Shown in pieces: positions 6,625 through 15,530 of a stretch of DNA of 64,000 nucleotides (its first letter is position 1; the number at the start of each line of letters is the position of its first letter). Origin of the DNA: Prevotella sp. E13-27. GTDB lineage: Bacteria > Bacteroidota > Bacteroidia > Bacteroidales > Bacteroidaceae. Below the pieces are notes generated by a model. The model was not told the origin of the DNA, did no database searches, and worked only from the letters and a program-made list of their open reading frames with translations. Location of the stretch: assembly GCF_023217965.1 (NCBI RefSeq), contig NZ_JALPSC010000002.1:1054001-1118000 (forward strand). Direction: 5' to 3'. Position numbers and translations under genes: made by a program.

Positions 6625-6717
6625 ATGAAGAAAGAAACGTGGAAATTTGTGTTGCAGACGCTCGCGGCGATACTTACCGCGATAGCAACAAGCCTCGGAG
6701 TGCAGAGTTGCATGTAG
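6625..6717 (+). CDS. Smalltalk protein (30 residues)
   Basis: Begins MKKETWKFVLQTLAAIL and ends in SLGVQSCM before TAG. One hydrophobic helix (about residues 8-24) and a Cys near the end that looks like a lipobox (GVQSC). It matches the pattern of the tiny Bacteroidetes proteins annotated as smalltalk protein, which commonly lie just after an HU-like gene, as here. Its function is not known. It is likely a membrane or secreted peptide. It is flanked by the 73-bp direct repeats. Confidence 0.8.
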   Translation: MKKETWKFVLQTLAAILTAIATSLGVQSCM

Positions 6718-6790
6718 ACCCACCCCTTCCATTCTTGGACGAGCCAAGCGTCGCAAGCGACGAGCGCCCGAGGGGAGGGGGATGAATTAG
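6718..6790 (+). repeat. 73-bp direct repeat, copy 2
   Basis: Nearly identical to 6438-6510. In this copy the middle CGTCGCAAGCGACG is a perfect 6-bp hairpin with an AA loop. It begins at the base after the smalltalk stop codon, so it could act as its 3' hairpin. Confidence 0.85.
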
Positions 6791-6819
6791 TAAATTAGTA
6801 AGAGCATTAGAAAAATTAT

Positions 6820-6888
6820 CTGTAGTCTGTAGTCTAAGCCTGAAGTTTATAGTCTAAGTCTGAAGTCTATAGTCAGAATCTGAAGTCA
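6820..6888 (+). repeat. Low-complexity TCTGTAG/TGAAGTC repeats
   Basis: About nine imperfect 7-bp words (TCTGTAG, TCTAAGC, CTGAAGT, TATAGTC). A similar run stands at 27113-27165. Non-coding. Confidence 0.6.
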
Positions 6889-6934
6889 TAATTTTATTTT
6901 TGCAATTAATGAACAAAAATTGAAAGAAAATTCG

Positions 6935-6943
6935 TACCTTTGC
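6935..6943 (+). promoter_or_regulatory. -7 box of prfA
   Basis: TACCTTTGC, only eight bases before the ATG at 6952. The expected transcript start (about 5-7 bases after the box) is thus within a few bases of the start codon, which implies a leaderless or nearly leaderless mRNA. No clear TTTG lies 19-21 bases upstream. Confidence 0.6.
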
Positions 6944-6951
6944 ACGCGAAT

Positions 6952-8061
6952 ATGGAGAATAATAGCATACTACAGAAACTTGACGGACTGGAGGCTCGCT
7001 TTGAGGAGGTGTCGACATTGATTACAGACCCTTCTGTGATAGCCGATCAGCAGCGCTTTGTAAAGCTGACAAAGGAATATAAAGACCTGGGCGACATCAT
7101 GGATGCACGCCGTCGTTATATCACATGTCTGAACAGCATCAAAGAGGCAAAGGACATTCTTGCTAACGAGGATGATCCTGAGATGAAGGAGATAGCTCGT
7201 GAGGAGCTGGCTGAAAACGAGGCTCTACAGCCACAACTGGAGGAGGAGATAAAGATAGCACTCATTCCGAAAGACCCAGAAGACGGCAAAAACGTACAGA
7301 TGGAGATACGTGCAGGAACAGGCGGCGACGAGGCTTGTCTGTTTGCCGGTGACTTGTTCAAGATGTACAAGAACTACTGCGAGTCGAAGGGCTGGCAGCT
7401 ATCAGTAACCGACTTCAACGAGGGTGCCGTTGGCGGATACAAGGAGATTGACTTCGCTGTATCAGGAGCCGATGTGTATGGCACGCTGAAATATGAGTCA
7501 GGTGTACACCGTGTGCAGCGTGTGCCTGTAACAGAGTCTAACGGACGCATGCAGACATCGGCAGCAACTGTTGCCGTGCTTCCAGAGGCTGACAAGTTCG
7601 AGGTTCACATCAACGAAGGTGAGATAAAGTGGGACACATTCCGCTCATCGGGTGCTGGTGGTCAGAACGTGAACAAGGTGGAGTCTGGCGTGCGTCTGCG
7701 CTACATGTGGAAGAACCCAAACACTGGCGAGACGGAAGAGATTCTCATTGAGTGTACTGAGACCCGCGACCAGCCAAAGAACAAGGAGCGTGCTCTCTCG
7801 CGTCTGTACACGTTTATCTATGACAAGGAGCACCAGAAATATGTTGATGACATTGCTTCGCGTCGTAAGACCCTCGTGAGCACTGGCGACCGCTCTGCAA
7901 AGATTCGCACATATAACTTCCCACAGGGACGAGTGACGGACCATCGCATAGGCTATACGACTCATGACCTGCAGGGATTCCTCGCTGGCGACATACAGGC
8001 AATGATTGATGCGCTGACAGTGGCTGAGAATGCAGAACGTATGAAGGAGAGCGAACTCTAA
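6952..8061 (+). CDS. prfA: Peptide chain release factor 1
   Basis: 369 residues, normal length. It reads UAA and UAG in the ribosomal A site and triggers release of the finished peptide. The stop-codon recognition motif of RF1 (PxT) is present as VPVTES, and the peptidyl-transferase motif GGQ is in SSGAGGQNVNKVES, about residue 237. The frame is open to 6940 but only through a TTG that lies within the promoter, so the ATG at 6952 is the start. It is followed by a small membrane protein and pyrF. Confidence 0.97.
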   Translation: MENNSILQKLDGLEARFEEVSTLITDPSVIADQQRFVKLTKEYKDLGDIMDARRRYITCLNSIKEAKDILANEDDPEMKEIAREELAENEALQPQLEEEIKIALIPKDPEDGKNVQMEIRAGTGGDEACLFAGDLFKMYKNYCESKGWQLSVTDFNEGAVGGYKEIDFAVSGADVYGTLKYESGVHRVQRVPVTESNGRMQTSAATVAVLPEADKFEVHINEGEIKWDTFRSSGAGGQNVNKVESGVRLRYMWKNPNTGETEEILIECTETRDQPKNKERALSRLYTFIYDKEHQKYVDDIASRRKTLVSTGDRSAKIRTYNFPQGRVTDHRIGYTTHDLQGFLAGDIQAMIDALTVAENAERMKESEL

Positions 8062-8078
8062 TTAAAACAAATTAAAAT

Positions 8079-8282
8079 ATGGGATTTTGGGAAGAAGTTA
8101 AAAAAGAATGGACATGGTCTAGCATCAAGAAGCAATGGTCTGACTTTTTGGCAATATTCATTGCCGCAGCAATCGCCGAAGTGTTCCGGGAAGATGGCTT
8201 TTGGCTTTATTGGCTGGTATGGCTAATCCTCTTCTTCCTATCAAGATTTATACTATTATTAATAAAGAAAAGCATTTCATGA
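8079..8282 (+). CDS. Small membrane protein of unknown function
   Basis: 67 residues. A charged N-terminus ([19 protein letters not shown]) looks amphipathic, then two hydrophobic stretches (about 24-34 and 42-61) with a short acidic loop and a basic C-terminus. It starts 17 bases after prfA, and its stop overlaps the pyrF start (ATGA at 8279-8282), so it is translated as part of the prfA-pyrF transcript. No family recognised. Confidence 0.65.
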   Translation: MGFWEEVKKEWTWSSIKKQWSDFLAIFIAAAIAEVFREDGFWLYWLVWLILFFLSRFILLLIKKSIS

Positions 8283-9106
8283 CAAGAACAGAATTAATAG
8301 AACAGATTCGCGAGAAACGCTCGTTTCTTTGTGTAGGTCTCGACACTGACCCAAAGAAGATGCCTAAGTGTGTCTTCGACCTTCACGACCCCATCTTCGA
8401 GTTCAACAAGGCCATCATCGATGCTACAGCAGCATACTGTGTGGCTTACAAGCCAAACCTTGCTTTCTATGAGGCTTTCGGACTGAAGGGCATGGAGTCG
8501 TTTGTCAAGACATGCGACTATCTTAAGAAGAACTATCCTAACCACCTGATCATTGCCGACGCAAAGCGTGGTGATATAGGCAACACCAGCCAGATGTATG
8601 CTCGCACCTTCTTTGAGGAGTATGACATCGACGCGCTTACCGTGGCACCATACATGGGTGAGGACAGCATTACTCCATTCCTGCAATATGACGGCAAATG
8701 GGTTATCGTGCTGGCGCTGACAAGCAACAAGGGCTCTTATGACTTCCAGTTGACTGAAGATGCTCAAGGCGAGCGCCTGTTTGAGAAAGTTATGAAAAAG
8801 TGTCAGCAGTGGGGTAACGACAAGAACATGATGTTCGTTGTAGGTGCCACTCAGGGTAAGATGTTTGAGGACATACGGCGCATTGCTCCTAACCATTTCC
8901 TGCTTGTGCCTGGCGTAGGTGCTCAGGGTGGCTCGCTTCAGGAGGTGTGCAAGTATGGCATGAACAAGGACTGTGGATTGCTCGTCAACTCTTCTCGTGG
9001 AATAATCTATGCTTCTTCTGATGACCATTTTGCTGGAATGGCAGGCAACAAGGCTCGTGAGCTTCAGCAGGAGATGGCAATAGAGCTTGAGAAGGCTGGA
9101 CTTTAA
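8279..9106 (+). CDS. pyrF: Orotidine 5'-phosphate decarboxylase (type 2)
   Basis: 275 residues. It converts OMP to UMP, the last step of de novo pyrimidine synthesis. The length and the N-terminal [14 protein letters not shown] fit the longer type 2 family. The catalytic block is [14 protein letters not shown], with the essential Lys and Asp residues, and the phosphate-binding end is [12 protein letters not shown] and [10 protein letters not shown]. The start at 8279 is chosen because it overlaps the stop of the preceding gene by four bases. Upstream codons in frame lie inside that gene. Confidence 0.96.
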   Translation: MTRTELIEQIREKRSFLCVGLDTDPKKMPKCVFDLHDPIFEFNKAIIDATAAYCVAYKPNLAFYEAFGLKGMESFVKTCDYLKKNYPNHLIIADAKRGDIGNTSQMYARTFFEEYDIDALTVAPYMGEDSITPFLQYDGKWVIVLALTSNKGSYDFQLTEDAQGERLFEKVMKKCQQWGNDKNMMFVVGATQGKMFEDIRRIAPNHFLLVPGVGAQGGSLQEVCKYGMNKDCGLLVNSSRGIIYASSDDHFAGMAGNKARELQQEMAIELEKAGL

Positions 9107-9143
9107 TTGAATACATAATAATAAAATACATAATAATAACAGA

Positions 9144-9175
9144 AATAGGGTTGACAAGCAAATGTCAACCCTATT
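9144..9175. terminator. Bidirectional terminator between pyrF and the xylanase gene
   Basis: A perfect 13-bp stem (AATAGGGTTGACA at 9144-9156 with its complement at 9163-9175) with a six-base loop. It stands between convergent genes. The T tracts are weak on both strands (TTCTTGT on plus, TCTGTTATTA on minus). Confidence 0.7.
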
Positions 9176-9194
9176 CTTGTATTGTGATGTGATG

Positions 9195-11528
9195 TTACTT
9201 GACTACTACCTTCTTGCCGTTTACCACATATAGGCCAGCAGGGAGCTCGCCAATCGATGTGGCATGCATGCGCATACCCTTAAGGTTGTAGATGCCCTTT
9301 GATGTGTCGAGAGACGTGTCTTCCTTAATATCATCAATGGCATTTGGCACACCTCCGAGTCCTTTAACAAAGCCAGAATAGACATGCTTGCGATAGTAGT
9401 TCAGATCCCAGATGCCTACAGGAGTGTTGGCTCGCCATCCGCTGTGTTCAGGCGAATCGGTAGGACACCAATGGCAGATGCCCCATTGCTGTGAGGCAGG
9501 CACGCAACGGAAGAACTCCTTGATGATCCACTCGTAGTAGTTAGCCATTCGCTTATGCTGTGCCTCGGTCATGCTTGCTGTGGGCACATCGTTTCCACTG
9601 GAATTAACATATCCCATGTCGAGCTCACTTACACGCACGTACTTGCCTGTTGCAGCCATGAGCTTGAACATGTTAGTGATGGCGCTCTTCTTGCTTGACA
9701 GCGTGCTGCTGTTCTCATAATAAGATATGTGCATCTGAGTGCCTATGCCGTCAATCTTGGTGATGCTGTCAGCCTCCCATTTCTTTATCCAGTTGATGAG
9801 TGACTTAAGCTTCTTGTTGCCGTCCCAGTCAGACTCGAGGTTGTAGTCGTTGATGAAGAGTACAACACTGTCAGGACCATATTTGCGTGCAAGTCTGCAT
9901 GCCTGGCGCACATATTCGAGGTCGCCCATATAGTCCTGCCAATAGAAGGCATCGCCACCTACGTCCCATGTTCCGTCAGGGTTATAGCCCTGTGAGTGCT
10001 GCAGGGTATAGTTGCCTGAGCCATCGTTGCCACCGCCTGAGATAGCCTCGTTGACGAGGTCCCATGCCTTAACCTTGCCATTGCAGGCATTCATCATGCC
10101 CTTTATCCACTTGTCCATAGCATAGACGAGAGTGTCGTGACGCTCCTGTGCTGTCAAAGGAATAGAGCTTGGCACATAGACATAAGTCAGACTGTCGATG
10201 ACTGTTGGAGCGACAACACTGCCTCCATATTCCTTTACCTTGAACGAGCTGAGGTCTGTGCCTTCGAGGTCACCATTCTTTATCTTCTCAGTGCCGTTAA
10301 TCTTCAGGCTTACATTATCGAAATAGTAGTTGTTCTCATCGGCAAGCTCACTCAGGTTGAGTGCTATGCTCTGTCCTGCAGCGCTGAACTTTCCACTTAC
10401 TGTGACAGTCTTCCACTCAGTAGTAAAGCTGATGTTGCCAAAAGCATCAGAGTTCACATAAGTTCTGGGGGCGTTATGTATCTGTGTGGAGGCATAGGCA
10501 GGCTTGTCGGCACGCACATCGGCAGTGAACACATAGCTTGCTCCTGATGCGAACGAGCCAGGAACAATCCACATCTGATTATCCCAAGCCTCAGACTGCT
10601 TTGCCTTAGCATGAGCCTTAATGCAGCGACGCTCCTCTTTAATGGTCTTACCCTTCTTAACAGCTTCAAACTTGATGCTCTTAATATAGACATCGCCCAC
10701 AAAATTTGGGAACTGCATCAGCAGGAAGCTGCTCTCCATAGTAGGCTTGACGTTTACTACAACATCTTGCCATGCTGTTGTGAAAGGCACGCTTACGCTC
10801 GCTCCCCCACTCCAGTCGCCAAGACGTCCAGACACCTTACCCGACTTTGAGCCTTTTACTGTCATGGTCATCTTATACTGCTTTCCCTTTTGGAGAATGA
10901 TGTTATCCATGCCAACGAACTGCACCTGATAGGAATATGATTTCGTGGAATTGAGATGGAGACCATCAGTAGAGTTGAAGCTTACCGTAAAGCCGTATTC
11001 CGACTCGTTAGCTTTCCACCCCACGCTCTGATTAGTACGGAAATCCTTACTGGCAGCCAACTCCACCACTTCAACATCGCCATCGGTGAGTTCTGGCGCA
11101 GGCTTGTCGGCAAGCAGCTTGAGCAGCCATCCCTTAGGCTGCTGAGAGTGCCAGGCAAGAACGTGGCCATAGACATTAAGTCCAGCATTGGTAGCAGCAT
11201 TCACATAGTTCTTTACAGTAGTGAAGTTCATGTTACCATTGCCATCCACACAACTTCCCATCTTCATGGCGTTGCCAGCCACCGTCTCAGTAAAGTTCTT
11301 GTTGGTAAGGTTCTTTACAAGTGTGTTGTTGAGGTAGTCGTTGACAGTTGTGCCTATGCCGAGCTTAAACTTTGGATGAGCTGTGTGGTTGATATATTCC
11401 TTCAAAGCCAGATAGTCATCCAAATAACGATAGTTGTCGTCATTTGGCTTACCCAACTCGAATTTGGACTGTGCGACAGCAGAAGTCATCAGACCAGCCA
11501 CAAACAACAGTAAGCATAGTTTCTTCAT
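9195..11528 (-). CDS. Secreted GH10 endo-xylanase with carbohydrate-binding modules inserted in the catalytic domain
   Basis: 777 residues. Signal peptide at 1-20 (…LMTSAVAQS). The GH10 barrel is split: its first part spans about 45-145 (GHVLAWHSQQP). Then comes an insert of about 300 residues (about 150-445) with two beta-sandwich repeats of the CBM4/9/22 type. The barrel resumes with AWDLVNEAI (acid/base Glu494) and VRVSELDMGY (nucleophile Glu635). The C-terminus (about 735-777, GIYNLKGMRM…GLYVVNGKKVVVK) resembles a type IX secretion sorting signal. Split GH10 enzymes of this design are known from Prevotella and Bacteroides xylan utilisation. It lies one base after rpiB, in a tkt-rpiB-xylanase cluster. 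Confidence 0.93.
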   Translation of the reverse strand: MKKLCLLLFVAGLMTSAVAQSKFELGKPNDDNYRYLDDYLALKEYINHTAHPKFKLGIGTTVNDYLNNTLVKNLTNKNFTETVAGNAMKMGSCVDGNGNMNFTTVKNYVNAATNAGLNVYGHVLAWHSQQPKGWLLKLLADKPAPELTDGDVEVVELAASKDFRTNQSVGWKANESEYGFTVSFNSTDGLHLNSTKSYSYQVQFVGMDNIILQKGKQYKMTMTVKGSKSGKVSGRLGDWSGGASVSVPFTTAWQDVVVNVKPTMESSFLLMQFPNFVGDVYIKSIKFEAVKKGKTIKEERRCIKAHAKAKQSEAWDNQMWIVPGSFASGASYVFTADVRADKPAYASTQIHNAPRTYVNSDAFGNISFTTEWKTVTVSGKFSAAGQSIALNLSELADENNYYFDNVSLKINGTEKIKNGDLEGTDLSSFKVKEYGGSVVAPTVIDSLTYVYVPSSIPLTAQERHDTLVYAMDKWIKGMMNACNGKVKAWDLVNEAISGGGNDGSGNYTLQHSQGYNPDGTWDVGGDAFYWQDYMGDLEYVRQACRLARKYGPDSVVLFINDYNLESDWDGNKKLKSLINWIKKWEADSITKIDGIGTQMHISYYENSSTLSSKKSAITNMFKLMAATGKYVRVSELDMGYVNSSGNDVPTASMTEAQHKRMANYYEWIIKEFFRCVPASQQWGICHWCPTDSPEHSGWRANTPVGIWDLNYYRKHVYSGFVKGLGGVPNAIDDIKEDTSLDTSKGIYNLKGMRMHATSIGELPAGLYVVNGKKVVVK

Positions 11529-11529
11529 A

Positions 11530-11970
11530 TTACTTTACAGGAATCTTGTCAATACGCTTCTGATGGCGACCACCCTCAAACTCTGTTGAGAAATATTCGT
11601 CCATAATCTTGCGAGCCATATCCTCGTCGATGAAACGACCTGGCATGACAAGAACATTTGCATTGTTGTGCTGACGTATGAGATGTGCTATCTCTGGAAT
11701 CCAGCACAGACCAGCGCGTATGCTCTGATGTTTGTTCAAGGTCATGTTGATGCCCTCGCCACTGCCACAGATGGCAATGCCTGGGAACACCTCACCTTTC
11801 TCAATGCCCTCTGCAAGTGCGTGTCCGAAGTCGCTATAGTCGCATGAGTCCTCTGTGTAGGTGCCATAGTCCTTGAACTCGTAGCCCTTTTCCTCGAGGT
11901 ACTTCTTCACAAACTGCTTAAGAGCATAGCCAGCGTGATCGCTGGCGAGACCGATTGTTTTTATTTCCAT
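11530..11970 (-). CDS. rpiB: Ribose-5-phosphate isomerase B
   Basis: 146 residues, usual RpiB/LacAB length. It interconverts ribose-5-phosphate and ribulose-5-phosphate in the non-oxidative pentose phosphate pathway. Visible motifs are GLASDHAGYALK at the N-terminus, the active-site AICGSGEGINMTLNK with the catalytic Cys, and RQHNNANVLVMPGRF. It ends one base before the xylanase start and follows tkt after about 100 bases that contain a strong hairpin. Together tkt and rpiB would route xylose from xylan into central metabolism. Confidence 0.95.
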   Translation of the reverse strand: MEIKTIGLASDHAGYALKQFVKKYLEEKGYEFKDYGTYTEDSCDYSDFGHALAEGIEKGEVFPGIAICGSGEGINMTLNKHQSIRAGLCWIPEIAHLIRQHNNANVLVMPGRFIDEDMARKIMDEYFSTEFEGGRHQKRIDKIPVK

Positions 11971-12000
11971 ATCAATTAGTAATTAGAAATTAGTAATTAA

Positions 12001-12055
12001 TAATTATGATTACCAGACACGCGCAAAGTCTGTGCGTGAGAGGTAATCATAATTA
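12001..12055 (-). promoter_or_regulatory. Intercistronic hairpin between tkt and rpiB
   Basis: TAATTATGATTACC at 12001-12014 is perfectly complementary to 12042-12055 (14 bp). Within the loop CACGC and GCGTG can add an inner helix. No T tract follows on the minus strand, so it is more likely a processing or stability element than a terminator. Confidence 0.55.
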
Positions 12056-12073
12056 CTCATTTCTCATTACTCA

Positions 12074-14086
12074 TTATTTGAGTAGAGCTTTCACCTGCTT
12101 GTAAACATTCTCGCCAGTGAAGCCGAGCTTCTCGTCGAGCACCTTGTAAGGAGCAGAGAAGCCGAAGCTCTCGAGACCCCAAACAGTACCGTCGGCACCT
12201 ACCAGACCCTCGAGGTTAACAGGCAGACCAGCGGTGAGACCGAACTTCTTCTTGCCAGCAGGCAGAACGCTCTGCTGATACTCCTTAGACTGGCTGCGGA
12301 ACAGACCCTCAGAAGGAACGCTCACGATGCGAACCTTTACGCCATCCTCGCGGAGGAGCTTAGCACCAGCCTCGAGAGTAGAAACCTCTGAACCAGAAGC
12401 AAGCAGGATAACATCGTAGTTCTCGTCTGAGCCAGCTACAACGTAAGCACCCTTTGTTGCCTGGTTGTAGTCGTTGCCCTCTGGCAGCATCTCGATGTTC
12501 TGACGAGAGAAGATGAGTGCTGTAGGAGTATCGATGTTCTCCATAGCCATGCGCCAGCAAACGGTGGTCTCCTCAGCATCAGCAGGACGAACTACCAATA
12601 CAGAGTTCTTACCGTGGTGGTTCTTCAGCTTCTCCATCAGACGGATCTGTGCCTCCTGCTCAACAGGCTCGTGGGTAGGACCATCCTCACCTACACGGAA
12701 GGCATCGTGAGTCCAGATGAACTTAACAGGCAGCTCCATGAGGGCAGCCATACGTACAGCGGGCTTCATGTAGTCAGAGAATACAAAGAAGGTACCGCAA
12801 GCTGGGATAACACCACCGTGAAGAGCCATACCGATGCAGCAGCAAGCCATGGTGAGCTCAGCAACACCTGCCTCGAAGAATGCACCACTGAAGTCGCCAC
12901 GAACCATGTCCTTGGTCTTCTTCAGGAAGCCATTAGTATTATCAGAGTTAGAAAGGTCGGCAGATGCGCAGATCATGTTAGGAACCTGCTCAGCCAGCTG
13001 ACCGAGAACGGTAGCTGATGCGTTACGTGTAGCGCAACCAGGCTTCTGCTCAACCTTGCTCCAGTCAATCTTTGGAGCCTTGCCGCTGAACCACTCCTCG
13101 AGCTGCTTAGCCTGCTCTGGATGTCCCTTTGCCCACTCTGCCTTCTCAGCATAGCGCTCAGCGCAGATCTTCTTCAGTTCCTCGCGACGCTTTGCATAAA
13201 GCTCCTGTACCTCTGGGAAGATCTGGAATGGATTCTCAGGATCAGCGCCGAGGTTCTTCATGGTGTTGATGTAAGCATCGCCACCGAGAGGAGCACCGTG
13301 GGTAGCGCAGTTGCTCTCATAAGAAGAGCCGTCAGCCTTGCGAGCGCCCTTACCCATTACGCAGTGACCGATGATGAGTGAAGGACGGTTCTTCTCAGCC
13401 TGTGCCTTCTTGATGGCCTCGCGAATCTCGTCAACATTGTTTCCGTCGATTTTCTGAACGAACCATCCCCATGCCTCATATTTCTTTGCTGTGTCCTCGC
13501 ATGTTACGACCTCAGTCTTTGTTGAGAGCTGAATGTCGTTAGCGTCATAGAACATGATGAGGTTGTCAAGACCAAGGTTACCTGCGATACGACCTGCACC
13601 CTGAGAGATTTCCTCCTGCACACCACCGTCAGAGATGTATGCATAGATGGTCTGGTTCATAACGTTGCCCAGACGAGCCTTCAGGAACTTGGCAGCGATG
13701 GCAGCACCTACTGCGAAGCAGTGACCCTGTCCGAGGGGACCTGATGTATTCTCAATGCCACGCTCAATCTCGCGCTCTGGGTGACCAGGAGTTACTGAAC
13801 CCCACTGACGAAGATTCTTCAGATCCTCGAGAGTGTACTTGCCAATGAGAGCAAGCTGGCTGTAGAGCATTGGAGCCATGTGGCCTGGGTCGAGGAAGAA
13901 ACGGTCACGACCTTCCCATGCGGGATTCTCTGGGTCATAAACAAGGAACTCGCTGTAGAGAGTGTTGATAAAATCGGCACCACCCATAGCACCACCTGGG
14001 TGACCAGACTTTGCTTTCTCAACCATTGAAGCAGCCAGAATACGGATATTGTCGGCTGCTTTGTACATCACTTTGTTGTCGTTCAT
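12074..14086 (-). CDS. tkt: Transketolase
   Basis: 670 residues, full length. It is a thiamine-diphosphate enzyme that moves two-carbon units between sugar phosphates. The N-terminal SGHPGGAMGGADF and LDPGHMAPMLYS, the ThDP/Mg region ISDGGVQEEISQGAGR…YDANDIQLS, and the C-terminal transketolase block IWTHDAFRVGEDGPTHEPVEQ are all visible. GDG is replaced by SDG, which I believe is common in the Bacteroidales type. It is the first gene of the cluster with rpiB and the xylanase gene; a TATCTTTGC box lies about 80 bases upstream. Confidence 0.97.
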   Translation of the reverse strand: MNDNKVMYKAADNIRILAASMVEKAKSGHPGGAMGGADFINTLYSEFLVYDPENPAWEGRDRFFLDPGHMAPMLYSQLALIGKYTLEDLKNLRQWGSVTPGHPEREIERGIENTSGPLGQGHCFAVGAAIAAKFLKARLGNVMNQTIYAYISDGGVQEEISQGAGRIAGNLGLDNLIMFYDANDIQLSTKTEVVTCEDTAKKYEAWGWFVQKIDGNNVDEIREAIKKAQAEKNRPSLIIGHCVMGKGARKADGSSYESNCATHGAPLGGDAYINTMKNLGADPENPFQIFPEVQELYAKRREELKKICAERYAEKAEWAKGHPEQAKQLEEWFSGKAPKIDWSKVEQKPGCATRNASATVLGQLAEQVPNMICASADLSNSDNTNGFLKKTKDMVRGDFSGAFFEAGVAELTMACCCIGMALHGGVIPACGTFFVFSDYMKPAVRMAALMELPVKFIWTHDAFRVGEDGPTHEPVEQEAQIRLMEKLKNHHGKNSVLVVRPADAEETTVCWRMAMENIDTPTALIFSRQNIEMLPEGNDYNQATKGAYVVAGSDENYDVILLASGSEVSTLEAGAKLLREDGVKVRIVSVPSEGLFRSQSKEYQQSVLPAGKKKFGLTAGLPVNLEGLVGADGTVWGLESFGFSAPYKVLDEKLGFTGENVYKQVKALLK

Positions 14087-14166
14087 AATTTTAGTTATTT
14101 AATAAATAATGGTAATTTATTTTTCCAGTAAAAATTCGATTTATCGGTTTCTGTTTTTAGGATTCT

Positions 14167-14175
14167 GCAAAGATA
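14167..14175 (-). promoter_or_regulatory. -7 box of the tkt transcript
   Basis: The minus strand reads TATCTTTGC; a clear TTTG at the usual distance is missing. It points at tkt, whose ATG is at 14086. Confidence 0.5.
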
Positions 14176-14225
14176 CGAAAAAATACGCTAAACAGACAAG
14201 CTAATTCGCCATTTTAATATATTTT

Positions 14226-15530
14226 TTATCTCACAGGCTCTACGACAGTCTTCAGACCCTTAATCTTCTGTCCGCTGACGTTCTTTAGCATACTGTTGAT
14301 AACCTCGCGTCTTACAGCCACATAGGCATAACGGTCAGTAACATCTATCCGTCCTATATCCTGCGAAGAGAGTCCTCCCACCTTGCAGAGGAATCCAGCA
14401 ATATCGCCCTTCGAGATCTTGTCTTTCTTGCCTTTACCAATATATATTGTTCCCATGATGGGTTTAGGCAGAACGCTAACCGCGTTTAGTTCAAACGGCT
14501 CTGCGTCTATTCCCTCAACCATGATTTTCTCTTCAGGACCCACTATGAAGAACGTTCTTCCAGAGGCTTGCCAGCGTGCTGTGCGCCCCACCCTGTGTAT
14601 GAGTGCCTCCTCGTTGACTGGCAGATGATAGTGAATAACATTCTCGAGGTTTGGAATGTCCAGTCCTCGTGAGGCGAGGTCTGTTGACACGAGTACTGTT
14701 GACGAGCCATTGCTGAACTTATAGAGAGCGTCTTCTCGCTGACGCTGGTCCAGTCCGCCATGAAAGGCGCTTGTCACGAATCCCTGCTGACGCAGATACT
14801 GGTCAACACGCTCCACAGAGTCGCGATAGTTAAGGAACACCACGCTCTGCTGTTCACCTATATTCTTAAGCAGCAGGCTAAGCGTATCGAGCTTATCCTT
14901 CTGCGGACTTTTCACTTCATATACCTCCACTCTTTCAGACACCTCCTGCTCATCGTCAAGATAGTCCAGGCGCTGAGTCTTCTTCATCTCCACGAAGCGA
15001 GGTATCTGCTCTGCTTCAGTAGCAGAGAGCAGCACTCTCCTACGCAATGCAGGAAGCGTGGCAATGAGCTTTGACATCTCGTTTTGGAAACCCATCTCGA
15101 GACATTTGTCAAACTCGTCTATAACAAGATATTTTATATTGTTTGCGTCTATATTTCCCTTTTCCAAGTGGTCGTTGATACGCCCTGGTGTGCCAAAGAC
15201 TATTTGCGGACGGTTCTGCTTCAGCACCTTGTGTTCCTCCATAGCTGTGCGTCCACCATAGCAAGCCTGCGAGCGCACTCCACATCCCATCTGTCTCAGC
15301 ACCCTGTCCGACTGCAAAGACAGTTCTCGTCCAGGCACCACGACAAGTGCCTGCACGTTATCATTGTTTGCATCAATCAGCTCCACAAGCGGCAGCAGAT
15401 ATGCCAGCGTCTTACCTGAACCTGTAGGCGACAATATCAGAACGTCGTTCTGTGTACGCAGTATGGCATCATAGGCCTCCTGCTGCATGCTGTTAAGCTC
15501 TGCTATGCCCAGTTTCTCTAATCCTTTCAT
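14226..15530 (-). CDS. dbpA: DEAD-box RNA helicase, DbpA type
   Basis: 434 residues. Helicase core: Q motif region LNSMQQEAYDAI, Walker A SPTGSGKT, Ia PGREL, Ib TPGR, motif II DEFD (in place of DEAD), III SAT, and VI HRVGRTAR. The C-terminal domain (about 355-434; GTIYIGKGKKDKISKGDIAG…RYAYVAV) is the DbpA RNA-binding domain that targets hairpin 92 of 23S rRNA in E. coli, so a role in large-subunit assembly is likely. The start codon overlaps the stop of mtgA by four bases (ATGA at 15530-15527). Confidence 0.9.
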   Translation of the reverse strand: MKGLEKLGIAELNSMQQEAYDAILRTQNDVLILSPTGSGKTLAYLLPLVELIDANNDNVQALVVVPGRELSLQSDRVLRQMGCGVRSQACYGGRTAMEEHKVLKQNRPQIVFGTPGRINDHLEKGNIDANNIKYLVIDEFDKCLEMGFQNEMSKLIATLPALRRRVLLSATEAEQIPRFVEMKKTQRLDYLDDEQEVSERVEVYEVKSPQKDKLDTLSLLLKNIGEQQSVVFLNYRDSVERVDQYLRQQGFVTSAFHGGLDQRQREDALYKFSNGSSTVLVSTDLASRGLDIPNLENVIHYHLPVNEEALIHRVGRTARWQASGRTFFIVGPEEKIMVEGIDAEPFELNAVSVLPKPIMGTIYIGKGKKDKISKGDIAGFLCKVGGLSSQDIGRIDVTDRYAYVAVRREVINSMLKNVSGQKIKGLKTVVEPVR

